Shown here piece by piece: positions 21,796 to 33,850 of a stretch of 64,000 nt of DNA. The notes under the pieces are model-generated. The model saw nothing but the letters and a program-made list of their open reading frames with translations. It ran no database searches and was not told the DNA's origin. The stretch is from Adiantum capillus-veneris (Eukaryota; Streptophyta; Polypodiopsida; Polypodiales; Pteridaceae): assembly GCA_014529385.2 (NCBI GenBank), contig CM043960.1, forward strand, positions 116,756,043 to 116,820,042, in the 5' to 3' direction. A program made the translations under genes and the position numbers. How positions within the stretch are numbered: position 1 is the stretch's first letter; each line of letters starts with the position of its first letter.

Positions 21796-22960
21796 ATGCT
21801 CATGTCTCACTCTTCAAACAAGTATTGAGAGCGCAAAAGATTGCAGATTTCCATACTCAATATGAGGGATTTGGATTGACATTAGAAGGAACAACTTTGA
21901 CGTGGTTCCAACCTCTAAATAGAGATGAATTTCCAAACATAGCACAACTCTTACAAGAGTTTGTAGAGGAGTTCTCAAAAAGGGGAATCAAACACAAGAC
22001 AAGGTCACAAATCTATACTTTCAAAGAAAAAGCAAAAAAAAGAGTGAAGAAAGCTTTGCTTCACTTCAAATAGTACATAGAGAGATGTTCTTTCAGAGAG
22101 CTACCGCAAGATGAGAGATTATCAGTTCTCTTCATAGAGGGCTTGAGGAATGAAACTCTCAAAAAGGACCTACATATGAAAGGATGCACACCATTTGAGC
22201 AAGTCACTAGAGAAGCTTTGTATTTAGTTGACAATTGCAAGACCTATGGAGAGGTGACTGAAGACACAAACAAAATCACTAGTAGTGCCTCATCTCCAAA
22301 GAGCAAATCAACAACACTGAGATGATCAAACTCTTTAGGAACCAATCATTGATCAAGTGGTCGAGGGGGTGATTAAAAGAATAAACCAAGGCTACAAACA
22401 AAACCTAGATGTACGACAACTCAATTGAGGAGAAGTAATACTTGTGGAGGGGATCATCCGACTCCATGGTGTAGCACTCAGCCAAAAACACAACGTATGC
22501 TAGGGAAACAACCACCTCTTCTGAATGATGGTAGAGTGGTAGTCAACTACAATCGGCCAAGTCTGGTTCAAATAACATTCTTACCAGGCAAGAGTGTGGA
22601 GGTGACCATTGGGCACGAAGTTGTCCAAACAAGGGTCCACAAATAGAAACATTTGTATTCTGTGAATGTTGTGGGAGAGACCATCTACACCAACATTGTG
22701 CTAAAAATCCAGATTACAAAAGGAAAGCAATAATGAATGTTGTAGGCGTGATGCCTTCTTCAAGCGGATCCGAGGTACAACCCGACGTTTCTTTAAAGGT
22801 AATGCCTCAAGCTCAAGCTCAAGGAGCTACCAAAAAAGCAGACGTTGAGGAGGAACCCACATTGCCACCCCAAACAGAAATCGAAAACTTATCTGGTGAG
22901 AACAAAAAGAAAATCATGAAAAGTCAAAAGGGATAAAATGAAAGCAAAGCTGTAGGAGAA
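21796..22960 (+). pseudogene. T1 gag, C-terminal part with zinc-knuckle remnant
   Basis: Resumes gag with HVSLFKQVLRAQK, then DFHTQYEGFGLTLEGTTLTWFQ, the classic Retrotrans_gag core also found in T2 (36880-36960). Stops at about 22072 and 22325 split it. CGGDHPTPWC near 22437-22470 is a nucleocapsid knuckle remnant with altered spacing. The 22733-22936 frame (VVGVMPSSSGSE) parallels the T2 segment NVVQVIPSSSSKSE near 38130. No full-length product is possible. Confidence 0.75.
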
Positions 22961-24120
22961 AGCTGCTTTGGAAACTGAACTGAACCAAACAAAAGAGAAA
23001 CTTAGACGAGAGCAAGAAAGCAACAAAAGTGCAAAGGGACCTACAGAGTCAAAGACTAACTCGGAAGGTTCAGTTTTGGTCAACAAAGTCTTTGAACCTT
23101 TAGATGCAATTTTGAAGGCCTATGAAGCTAGTCTAAAACCCAATCAAACCCAAGAGGATAGATGACTAATGTATCCTCATCCAAGGTATGAAAAAGAGAG
23201 GTTGCAAATGTGCAAGGATCTCATCCACGCCGCTCAAGCTCTTATGGAACCACCAATTCCGACTGCTCCAAGGACTGAGGTGTTAAGCCGTGAAAAAAAT
23301 TAGAGTTAAAGGAGCAAGGGATCGAAGATGGAGACCAAAAAGATTCAGAAAATGGAACGCCTTTGGATACGAGAATGGCAGCCGATACAACAGATGGAAT
23401 GTATTCACAAAAGTACCTATGCCAATTATTGAAGTGAAAGAACAATGGCCACATGATCTATGGGAGGATATCCAAAAAGGAAAATATGGAAGTGCAACAC
23501 TGCACTCAACTCCTATCACTAAGATCCACCTCAAACATGAGCTCTATCCAAATGATATTCGATCACTGTATGGTGATGCAGGTATGGAAATGCTGGAAGA
23601 CAACAAACCTCAGTTGTTGAAGACGTTACCTTCATTCATTGGCAACCATGAAACCAGATCAAAAATACAAAAAAACGTATCATGTCAATGGAAGGCTAAT
23701 CCTAAGATGATGGATACCAAAACTCTTCATGAGCAGATGTTGTCCCCTATTTGTTGTACGCTACCTTTATCTGAGTTACTGCAAATAAGACCTCATCTTT
23801 GGGAAGACGTGGGAAAAAATTTAGAGAAAATAGGGCTGGTAATTCTGCCACCAATTGTTTCTCCAAAAACATTGAATAACCAAACCTCAAATCAAACTAA
23901 ACATGAGCTAGTGCCGGTGAACAAGGTAGGAGACTATTGTGAAGGTGAAGAAGGAAACACGACCTTGCGTGTGGAGTACAAAGAAGTAAAAACACGAACA
24001 CACATTTGCTATTATGAATTTCAATGAGAGTAGCAATTTTGATATCATATTGGGCAGACTGTTTATGCGTCAGCTCAAAATGGTACAAGATGTGGGCTAT
24101 GACTATATCTAGCTAAGACA
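22961..24120 (+). pseudogene. T1 gag-protease linker with protease core missing
   Basis: The open frame 23290-24027 shares DIRSLYGDAG, TLKTLPS-like TLPSFIGN, and LLQIRPHLWEDVGKNLEKIG with T2 (38690-38970). In T2 the chain continues into LLDSGAGIAIATK, the aspartic-protease active site. In T1 the DSGA half is missing, and the frame resumes with NFDIILGRLFMRQ, the protease C-terminal block. This indicates an internal deletion. Confidence 0.7.
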
Positions 24121-24148
24121 TGAGGATGTCACTACAAAGATCGATGCC

Positions 24149-24562
24149 ATGGATCATAGTTATAGAGATGAACAAGAAACCAAGATACCTACTTGGTTGC
24201 AAAACAAAGCGCATATTCAAATGTGTGGAGCTTCGGAGTGTGGAAGTCTTAGAAAGGAAGATTGCATCATAGAGCGTTTAGTAGAAGATGAAGTTTATAT
24301 CAAGGAACCATTTCCACAGGAGTTATTTGAACCCTTTCGATGGGATCAAATACTGGTGACTCTTGATGTCTGCGTAAATGAGGTGACCAACACCAAATTT
24401 TGCGATGAAGATGGCTATGATATAATTCCCTTATCTACGATAAAGGTGTTGAAGGGAGCTAACAAGGTTTGTAAGTGTGAAAGCAGAAAAGGTGAAACAA
24501 ATAGCTACATCATGGAGCATGATACCAAAGTGCACATGAAAGAAGCAGATCAACAACGATAA
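24149..24562 (+). pseudogene. T1 post-protease segment
   Basis: The frame is open for 137 residues. HSYRDEQE, GASECGSLRKEDCIIER and FPQELFEPF match T2 at 39420-39605, just upstream of its truncated reverse transcriptase. In T1 no reverse transcriptase follows; the sequence passes into accessory DNA. Confidence 0.65.
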
Positions 24563-24720
24563 TATTTCATCATTGACATACCTGAAGAATCGACAAAAGA
24601 TGTTTCAAGAAAGACAACTCCAAAAAAAGTGCAAATGAAGGAGAAAAGTTTCCAAGTTCAACGGCAAATCTTCAACAAATGCAAGATCAAGAAAAGAACA
24701 TGAATAAGGAATAAGATTGA

Positions 24721-25038
24721 TTGTCTCCTATGACAACCAAATTTAGCATATGCAAAGAAACAAGACTCAACATCACATGTTCAACTATGATAGATCCAGA
24801 AGCAACAAAGAATCTAATGACTTATGGAACACGGTTCATGATGGGAAAGCCACCAATCACTGAGCTAGAGGAGATCGTGTACACAAGTTCAAAAATGCCA
24901 ATTCCTAGCTTTGAAGTGGCAGAAGTTGTACTCAAGTTGAGTACCGGGGAGTATAAAGATACTTTTCACATAATCTACTCCCATCACATGAAAGAGAGTT
25001 TGGTTCCGACAGAAAGCTGGAGGAACATCTTCTTTTGA
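24721..25038 (+). pseudogene. T1 possible second protease-like domain (DSGA changed to DPEA)
   Basis: About 105 residues. MIDPEATKNLMT has the layout of a retropepsin-type LIDSGATKNLM block with Ser-Gly replaced, followed by VVLKLSTGEYKDTFHII. This would be an inactive protease fold derived from another retroelement. Not supported beyond the motif. Confidence 0.35.
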
Positions 25039-27456
25039 CAACAATCAAAAGATTCAACAAATACAACGGTAAGACTCCATGAAGCTTCTCAAATCCATGC
25101 AAAGAAGAAATCACCAACCATCGCGGAAAAAGGTAAAACAAAGGTAAACATTGAATTATATCAACCTTGCAAGACGACTTTACCTTCAACGAGCCTACAT
25201 CAAACTTCCAACGAAGCCTCTACATCAAGAGACACACCATCAACAATGCAATGGAACCAAAGCAAAAAGTCTACCAACCAAAGTTTCCATCACAAAAAAG
25301 CAACCAAAAGAAGCCAAAGAGAATCAAACAAGTATTAGTATCCAAAGAGCACATCCAAGTCAAAGACCCAGTTTGGATACATAAGACACAAGTTGAACCT
25401 CAGCAACAAAAGGTGACAGGGTAGGTAGCATCAAATGAGTCAATCACTGCTCGGGGCTACTTCCAAGGAAACATTAATGTTTGTACCAAAAATCCTAAAG
25501 TAGGAGCCTAGATGTACTCACCTCAAGAAAGAAGAGCGAGCCAATCCATCAACAGAATACAAACAACTTAGGCAAGCGAAAGAACAACAACAAAAGGCAG
25601 AAAAAAAAACCTTCCAAGCGGGCAATGCAAAACATATGGGTGCCAAATTCATACCTTAGCCAAGGTACCCAACAAGCAGAGGTGAAGCAACGACTAATTC
25701 CAATCAAGCTACTTGAATCACAAGGATTCTATGCAGGTAACACTCAAATATGGTTACCAAAAAGTATAGCTCAATCTGGAACAACCAAGAGAAATCATGT
25801 AGCACAAGATTCTACCCAAAGGCAAGAAATGATAACCAACAACCAACAAGAGACAATTACAATCAAGGTTGCTTCAATCTACAGATGGATACCTCATCAT
25901 CAACTACAAAATCAGGGCTTCTACAACGGAAACAACTAGTTATGGATATCAAAGCCTAGTTTCCATCAAGTCATTAAGAGCTTAGTGTCCATCAAGTCAT
26001 TGAGAAAAAGAAGCAAATGCAAAAGTCGGTCACACAAGGACCAAAGACAAGGTGGGTTCCAAATTGCTACTAGAAATTCAATCACAAAGAATCCACACGC
26101 ATCAACAATCACTTCTAATAGGAGATAAAGCAAAAGCTCCTTCAGTCTCTACAGCAACTAAAGAACTTGTTTCACAAAGTAGTGACAACATACTACAAGC
26201 AAGTCAAGAAGAGTCAAAATTTACCAATCTGCTTGACAAAATGGTGGCATCCAAATACCAACACAATGGAAGAGACCTAAATTTCCAGAACTTATGGAAT
26301 TGGATTTCTGGCCTTGAACAAGTAAGTCCGAGTTGCAATTAAACATGCATGGCATAAAAGTTAGAGTCGGGTAGCTAAGCCACTAAATGAGCGAGGCATT
26401 AGTCCCAAAGCTTCATGTAACATTCTCTGTAGTTTAAGCATCTTAGCTATTCTAGGTACTGCTCAAGCTAGAAGAGTTGAGCATAATTACCTTGTGTCGC
26501 TCATGCTAGTATAGGTGAGCATAAGAGTCCAAGTTGTTGTAGTATTTTGGTAAGTGAAGGAGGAAGTCCAAAAGAAACTCATGCACTCAACACAATGAGG
26601 TATGAGTGGAAAATCTTCTACATCAAAAATCCTTCTTGGAAACATGAGAGCTATTGAGACGTCCGTTGATGTCACACGTGCTACATTTGTTTCTTGAAGC
26701 ACCCATCATCTCCATCTCTTACACTACATGCTTTTGTTCGACAATTTTTCATATGCATATAAAGTATCCCATAATTGGCACTTGCATTAGACACTCTTCC
26801 TTTGTTTCTCCAAAGCACTGACCTTGCATGGCAGGTACTTCAACTCCAGATGCTCAACTCCAATAAGAGTGTATACCAAAGGCACTTTTTTTCCACCGGG
26901 TTTTTTTCCTTTGGTCATTTAGGTTTTAGACCCTAATCTCGAATCACATCATCTTCTTGTATTAATTTCTTCTACATCAACAATAACGAAATGGATACCC
27001 AAATCAATCAAAAACAACTTGGAGGAAAAAATTCAGGTCTCCATAAGCTTATTAAGAGAATATTTTATCTCCAAGTTTGACAACAATGCTCCATCAAAAA
27101 ATGGCAAGTTAACAAATGGCTTACAATGACAAGCAATGATGACTTCAACAAGATATCTCTCAACAAAAAAACATAAGGAGATCAACAATGTTGAAGCTAA
27201 TGAAGTATTTCAAGTCAACCACAAAGGCAGACACATCAAACGAAATCTTCACGGCCAAAAAGGAACCAACAAGAAGAATGAGCAACAGATGCAAAATTCC
27301 CTCGACAATTGAACTCTAACACACGCATCAAAAAGAACACAGCAGATATGAAGAACTCAAGGAAGGGGGGAGAGCCGAAGACCAACCTTGAAGACAAAGC
27401 TGAAGACAACCCTTTGGCAAGATTGCACAAGGTCGTGTCAAGGGACGACACGATTT
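25039..27456 (+). other. T1 accessory and 3' untranslated region
   Basis: A-rich, Gln/Thr/Lys-coding sequence with short frames. 25625-25939 contains repeated QGFYxGN and W(V/L)P motifs. No known domain; reverse transcriptase and integrase are absent. 26700-26935 matches the T3 internal region on the opposite strand (59200-59560), including the CACTTTTTTTCCACCGGG block, so it is a conserved 3' untranslated segment of this group. Confidence 0.5.
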
Positions 27457-27469
27457 AGGAAGGGGGGAA
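27457..27469 (+). other. T1 polypurine tract
   Basis: AGGAAGGGGGGAA directly before the TGTTAAGAG start of the 3' LTR. Confidence 0.9.
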
Positions 27470-28375
27470 TGTTAAGAGATACATTGAACGGGCATCCACC
27501 TAGCCGGACATGTAGCCGAACACCACATTTGTACTTTATTGGTTTTGTGAGCTAGTGTAGCGATACTCTGTGTAAATCCTAATTCCAGATTAGCAGGTCA
27601 ATTTCATGAGTTGTAATGCTGTCATGACATTTGTAAAAGTCCATGTGAGCCGGCCACTAGCCAGTTATAAATTCCTAGGTATAAAGGTCAATAACCTTAA
27701 TGTTGAAGGAGGCTTATTTTTAGAGAAGAAAAGAGCTCCGTTGTACGTACGCTCAAGCTACAAAGCTGCTCCAACTTGTAATCAACTTTTCTAACGATTG
27801 GGTATTCAGTTTTCAATTCCAAAACTTGCATTGTGTTCCTTTATCTTTGCTCTTTCATCAAGTTTAAGCATTGCCAATTTCATTGAGGTTCGCGACTATA
27901 TGTTAGTGAGCCTAATCTTCAGATTTGAGTGCTTAAATCATTGTTTATAGTTGTTTTGACCATAGGAGAGTGTTCTTAGACCATAGGGTGACATTTTTAG
28001 TATGTTTTGTTGTAGTTTTTAGGACATTTTTCATGATGGATCATGATTTTGGTACCTTGTTGGATTGCAACCAGACTTGGTATGATAATGCCCCTAGGTG
28101 TCCTAAACCTCCTCCTAAAGTTTCATTGCATTCCAAGTCCATTTGAGTGCCAAAATGGAGTGATGACCTAGAGCTATGAGAAAGGACAAATTTCCCTGAT
28201 CATTGAGTGTTGGTTTTCTTGTTGAGTTGGTATGTTTGCTTGTTAAGGTTCACTTCTTGAGATTGACAATCTCAAAGAGTCTCCGTGCCCCATCCAAGTC
28301 ACTTCCCCAAGTATTGACATTATGTTAGTGCCCGATAGCTATGCTACAGACGTCCGTCGCGGTGATCCGCTAACA
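27470..28375 (+). repeat. 3' LTR of T1
   Basis: Copy of 7463-8361. A TATAAA at 27666-27671 and a TATAAAGG at 27680-27687 are possible TATA boxes, the latter degraded in the 5' copy. A partial T1 palindrome (GGATCATGAT) occurs at 28032-28055. Confidence 0.92.
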
Positions 28376-28860
28376 ATTGTGGATTCTTTGCAGGATACCA
28401 TTGTGGTTAGAGGTATTATTGTGCTAGGCAGATCTCAATGGATTACTATGAAGGTTCAAGGTTGCCTCATGGGTTTCTTGAACATATATGTGCCCAATGT
28501 GGTAAGTGCACAAGCAGAGTTTTGGTCTGATATTGTTGAGTCTCTGCCATATGTAGAGAAGTGGTGCGTTGGGGGGACATCAACATGTTAAAGGACCCCT
28601 CTGATAGGATTGGAGGTGGCCATGCTATGGTGCACGTGGTTCACTTGGCATCTTAGGAGCGGTTATGTATGACTATGAGGGTTTTTTATGTTTGGCAGCA
28701 CTTTGACTTTGTGAGACCACCAAACAGCTTGTCTTTCTCTTGCTCTCATCGCAAAGTAGGAGGAGTGAATCTATCTTGGATAGATCACTTCTACGCAGTG
28801 ACCACATTTCTAACATGAGGGGGTATTTTTCCATCCTTGCGGGGACTACTTTTTCCAACT
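28376..28860 (+). pseudogene. LINE endonuclease, 3' part
   Basis: Continues the frame broken at 7462. FLNIYVPNVV, WCVGGDINMLKDPSDRIGG and SWIDHFYAV follow in order and match the conserved blocks of L1-type APE endonucleases (the N-Y-P, GDFN and S-x-I-D regions). Frame changes occur within it. Confidence 0.8.
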
Positions 28861-31400
28861 ATGCACCAATGATTCTCACGATGACAGACAAACAGAGAGG
28901 GGGTGGTGTGATCTACGCATCCCGGAGTGGATCTTGCTAGATCCAGACCTTGGAGAGCGAGTAGAGGCACTTTGGTGGGAGCGTCTGGACACGCAAGACA
29001 CCCCTTCTAGTAGAGTGGCCTTTGGAGTGGTAGAGCTTAGTTGATTCTTCCTTTAGGAGTCTGCAACCTGTTTGCGGTTGCAGCGAAGGAGGATAAGAAG
29101 CTTCTTCAACGGGGTGTTGCTTCCTTAGAAAGGATGCATGAGCAACATCCAGACAACCCATGCTTGGAGAAGTGGATGTAGTAGACTAGGCTGGAGTTGT
29201 CTAGCATTGAAGATCGGTGCCATGAGTTTTCCTTCCATCATATACATCTCAATGGACCCAAGTGGGTGATCGAGTTGCTTGGGAGTTTTTTGAGATAGTG
29301 GGGCCATGTCATGCACACACCAGTGTTAGTCAGTTGAGGAGATTCAACGGATCAGTGGTCTCAGAGCCTGAGGATATGTGTGCAGCTGTTACTAGATTCT
29401 ATCATAATATGTTGTCAATTGAGCCTGAGTTAGAGTGCCACGGTGCATGTACGGAGCAGGTTTGGACACATATGCCTTGCCTTGTTACCAAGGACATGCG
29501 AAAGATACTCGAGCCTTCTCTCCCATCTAGAGGAGCTCCATGAGGCCCTCAAAGCACTCCCCCATGGTAGTTGTCCAAGGGAGGATGGTTTGCCCCCAGC
29601 TTTTTCTTGGAGTAATAGGACTTGCTCGGTTCAGATCTTTGCAGCACATTTTAGTAGTTGCACACTGGCGAGATGCCTGACAGCATGAGTGAGAGTTTGA
29701 TATACCTGATTCCCAAGGAGGGAGGCTCCTTGGATAAGACTCGGTAGTGGCCCATTAACATCCTCAACTCATCCTACAAAATTCTAGAAAAGGCTCTGAG
29801 TTTGAGGATTCATCCACTACCAGACAAAATTATACATGGGACTTAGACATGTTTTATCAAGGAGCATAATATCCTTGACAACATCTTCACTTTTTGGGAG
29901 GCATCTACCCTTGCATGTCTCCAAGGAGAGGATTTGGTGATACTCCTTCTCAACTTTGAGAAGGACTACGACAGAGTTTATTGGGACATCCTAGAGGGCA
30001 CTCTACGTAGGACGGGTTTCACAGATGCTTGGATTAGAGGTGTGTCAGCTCTCTAGATGCGTGCGCATAGTCAAGTGCTCTTGTAAGGGGGCCAAGGGGA
30101 GTGCTTCTTACTCACACATTTGGTCAGGCAGGGTTTCCCTCTTACCCCCTTCCTCTTCATGTTCTATGTTGAGGCTATGAGAAGATTGTTGACCTCTCAA
30201 TAGGCTGGCCTTCGTGGCCTTGAGCTCCCTATTAGGGCAGATGAGCTTCTTGATGATGATTTTGCCAATGACTAAGCCTTGTACTTGGAGGTCCAAGAGG
30301 CCAATTTTCACAGGTGTGAGAAGGATCTTGAGGCGCTATATTGGGAGTCAGGTGCACTGATCAACAGGAGGAAGACAATTGCTTTCTAGGTTGGAAATGC
30401 ACTAACACCTAAGTGTTCGCCAGGTGAGGATTTTAGATGGATTCCCCAGGGACTGTAGTTTGCTACTTGGGTTGTCAGGTTGTCCTAGACTTGTCTCCTT
30501 AGCAACAGACTACTCCTCTCCTCTTGTCCATCAAGATCAAGTTGCTACACTATAGTTCAGCACGGCTCTCTTTGGTAGGCAGAGTTGTAGTGGCCAACCA
30601 GATGTTGTTGGCTACTATGTGGTACATTACATCTTTCTCGATCTTCTCAAGCTCCTATATTAGACCATTAGAGAGGCCGATCATTAATTTTCTTTGGTCA
30701 AGGTGTGACACTCAGTCATCTCGGGTCAAAGTAGCCTGGTAGGTCAAAACTCTACCATGTTCTCAAGGGGGTTGGGGATTATAGACCCATCATAGTAGAG
30801 TAGAGTCCTACTTGGGAAGTTTGTTGTCAGATTCCTAGAAGGAGTTGTTGCTTTAGTGGATGAGAGCTCGAGTTCCTCATGCAGGGCGCCCTTGGAGTCC
30901 ATCCATCAAGTGGATCTTTACAGAGATACGAGAGTTGGTCTGAGCAGGAGACTGGAGGATCAATTTGCTGCGAGCCTGCTTTGCTCTTGGGAGCAACTGC
31001 GGAGTGGCCTCGAGAAGCACCAGTCCACGTGCACGCAGGAGCGTTGAGACAGCCCCTTGTTTGGAACCCCATGGCTAGTACTCAGAGAGGCCACTTGGTT
31101 GGTATTAGGCCTCATGTTTCTTGGGGTCCCATGGTAGTAGGTCCACCACGCACTTTAGGTTACTGGCATCAATTTTTAGGTTTTCTAGAGAAGGTACAAA
31201 GCATATAGCTACTACAGGGCATGAGAGGGGGCAGAGCATGTGCCAAGACATCATAGAGACCTTACCAGGTGAGTGGATCACTCCTCTAGAGATAGAATCT
31301 CCCAAATGGATGGGATCCTTCACATGACTAGAGGTCCTCATTGCAGTTCGCGCTTGCTTAGAGTTTGCAGCCTCCATGTTCTTTGATATCCAAGGCAAGG
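28861..31400 (+). pseudogene. LINE reverse transcriptase and C-terminal region
   Basis: Fragmented by stops and shifts, but the order is clear: LIYLIPKEGG and WPINILNSSYKI near 29700-29790, NFEKDYDRVYWDIL (catalytic Asp block) near 29950, RQGFPLTPFLFMFYVEAM near 30120, and DDDFAND (the FADD active site with a changed Asp) near 30256. The downstream part to about 31400 shows only weak ORF2 C-terminal similarity. I could not place a poly-A tail or target duplication. Confidence 0.75.
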
Positions 31401-31989
31401 GTCAACTACACAGAGTCTCAGTATAGGATCCACAGATTGCAAAGTGTGAGATATTTTCTAATGATTTTACAGACCAACCATTTGGAACTCTTGATGTATT
31501 GAACATAAAAAACTTGACAAAATCTAACATTTGAGATTCATTGCCTCTTACCAAGTGTAGGTGAAAATACAATCAACATGAGCAATTATTGAGTAAACTC
31601 TCTTGCTCTGGCATGAACCAACAAAAGTTTGTTGCTTGTCATACTTGCCAACAAGCTTCAGAACTTCCAACTCTTGCAAGGATGGTAACAATTCTCACCA
31701 TCCTCTACACGGGGTAGAGGTATGCCGAGAAAAGATATGTACATAATAAATTTTGAGACTATGCTATCTTGCTAGTTAATAAATACAACAAGCCAACCAG
31801 TCTGTAATTAGGCCCAATCTAGATTCAACAATGACCTCATCCCACCACTCAAGCAAGATTTAGCCCCAACATGTGACTTAACTCATCTGATCACCCCTTC
31901 ACACATAGCATATATGTAGGGAGCCCCCCTTCAAGATCACTCTATTTATAAGGATTCTTTCTTTAGTTTTGCACATACAATCTGGTTAA
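31401..31989. other. no gene; possible LTR or 3' end of an old gypsy element
   Basis: AT-rich without open frames. AAGGGGGG on the minus strand near 31923-31930 could be a polypurine tract belonging to the minus-strand gypsy remnant at 31990-32890. No second LTR copy was found to confirm this. Confidence 0.35.
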
Positions 31990-32890
31990 AATTGAAGCAC
32001 TCTTGGATTTTCTATTATGATCTTTTCATCATCCAAGGCATGATTATGATTTGAAATATAAGATTTAAAAGCTTGATATGGGACACATCATGAGCTTTGA
32101 GATGTTCAGCTAGCTTTAGTTGACAAGCCTGATCATTGAGTGCTTTGACTACATAGGAATCACTACATCCAAGGCATGATTGGGATTTGGAATATAAGGC
32201 TTTAGAAGACTAATATGGGACACATCATGGGCTTTTGATATGTTCGAGTAGCTTTAGATTATAAGTCTGATCATTGAGTACTTTGACTACATAGGAACCA
32301 AAATATCCAAGGCTAAGATTTTTGAAGTTTTATAGGTATAGAGTGTTTCTTTTGGGTCAGACTTCAAGAAATAGTTTATCCCCCCTGCTTAAAATTCTAG
32401 TTGGATTTGATTAGCATAATTCCTTTAATGGTGGTCCTTAGCATCCTCAATATCTTGTATGTGGCCTTCGTTTGGGCTTCCCTCTCTTCTAACATTCTCC
32501 TAGAAGCCTCTATCCTTATAGTTGGATCAGAGAAAATTTAAAGGTGATATGCATTCATGCCCATAGAGCACATTGAAAGGTGACATTCCAATGCTTCTAT
32601 GAAAAGAAGAGTTATATGCAACTCCACTAAAGGACAAAATTTATTCCTTTATGAGCTTCACTGTTGCAATATGCTCTACGATTTTCTTTAAGCACCTGAT
32701 TTACTTGTTCATTTAGACATTTCTTTGAAGATGATAAGCTAAAACAAAACATAAATGGGTTCATAAGGCTCCAAATAAGCCTTATTTTGAAGAAAACAAT
32801 CTTTTCTTTGATTGCCACATAAGATTGGATGAATTCTTGGGCAACCGGATCAATAGTGCGACGATGAGTGCATAATCCTTAACAGATATT
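31990..32890 (-). pseudogene. Ty3/gypsy integrase C-terminal remnant
   Basis: Minus-strand reading with frame changes gives LNEQVNQVLKEN near 32700, MSPFNVLYGHE and YANQIQLEF near 32450-32560, and VKVLNDQTYNLKL near 32270-32310. These match the integrase segment from the catalytic Glu helix to the GPF-like C-terminal module. The other half of the element (reverse transcriptase) is at 47400-48240, beyond T2. Confidence 0.7.
32031..32305 (-). repeat. 137-bp tandem duplication in the integrase tail
   Basis: Segments 32031-32167 and 32168-32305, both starting TCCAAGGCATGAT and containing GGGACACATCATG and GATCATTGAGT, are diverged direct copies. The VLNDQ(T/A)YNLKL coding block is therefore present twice. 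Confidence 0.8.
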
Positions 32891-32901
32891 CTATAGTAGC
32901 T

Positions 32902-33825
32902 TGTTAGCAGCAAGCTAACACGGATACCATTTTTTGGAGCTCTTATTGTAAAAACACTTATTATTTTTTATAAATCAGGAATATTGTAACTCCTATTTTT
33001 TGGATAAACCTTGTAATTGATGAGCCGGGGCTACAACCTTCCAGATTATATCAACTTGTCATTACCTATCTTTAGCTAGAGCTTCCAAATTATTAGTTTT
33101 GACCACCAAAAACCTTGGCTAAGGTATAAAAGCTAATTTTTGTAAGTTATTTGAAAGTTTTTGGATAATGAAATACATAGCGTGAGCTAATGGCGCTCAC
33201 TTCTCTCCTTCTCATGCTTCCTAGTCCCTCCCCAGTTGTCGCATTGCAGTCGTATTTGTTGCATTGCAACCGCAGGTAAGAGCTCTACGTATTGACGTAA
33301 ACACATCACAATATTTCATATCTTTTGGGGTCGCCGACCCGTGGCCTAATTTCATCATAAGTACGAATTTACATTTCAAAATTAAAAAATAAGCATAGGC
33401 CGAGTATTGGGGCATCATTGCTAAGCATTTAGGTGCATTATGGGTCGAAAACGACTAGGTCAAAACTCCACTGCTGTTAATAATCGCAATTTTTTCACTT
33501 GACCTAAAGTGGGATTTGAGACCATAAGCATGTGTGCTTAGGTCTTATAAACATGTTCTAGAAGTTTCGTTACGTTTGGATGTCATTTGATGCTGTAACG
33601 GATGTGATTTGTTTGCTAATGAGCGATTGGCTTTTGGTGATTTCAGTCACTTGAATGTAGCTTGAGTTAGATTCGAGTTGTTTGTTGTTTTCCGAGAGAT
33701 TGACAATCTCTTGTAGCCTCTATGCACTAGTCGAGTCATCTTTGTCTCATGGATTGACAATTTAATTGTGGTTCTCGCTAAAACTACAATAAGATAGGAT
33801 AGTGAGGTTAGACACACGTCCCACA
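32902..33825 (+). repeat. 5' LTR of T2
   Basis: Starts TGTTAGCAGCAAGC, ends CCCACA. TATAAAAG at 33125-33132 is a likely promoter. A degenerate T2 palindrome (GTTAATAATCGCAATTTTTTCAC) is at 33476-33498. Confidence 0.93.
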
Positions 33826-33827
33826 TT

Positions 33828-33850
33828 TGGCACCGCTGTCGGGGATCGAA
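33828..33850 (+). other. T2 primer binding site (Asp tRNA type)
   Basis: TGGCACCGCTGTCGGGGATC and onward, two bases after the LTR. It differs from the plant Asp-tRNA complement at three positions within the first 19 bases. Confidence 0.8.

Larger units (their letters stand above)
7463..28375 (+). mobile_element. T1: Tat-like Ty3/gypsy LTR element (20.9 kb including a 10-kb insertion)
   Basis: About 0.9-kb LTRs at 7463-8361 and 27470-28375 begin TGTTAAGAG and end TAACA, with a perfect 5-bp target duplication ATTGT on both sides. Order inside: primer site, palindrome array, gag (interrupted by a 10,038-bp insertion), gag C-terminal region, a shortened protease region, accessory sequence, purine tract. 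Gag and the gag-protease linker match those of T2, and the PBS is related to the Asp-tRNA type used by Tat/Athila elements. No reverse transcriptase, RNase H or integrase was found, so it is a non-autonomous derivative. Without the insertion T1 would be about 10.9 kb. Confidence 0.9.
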
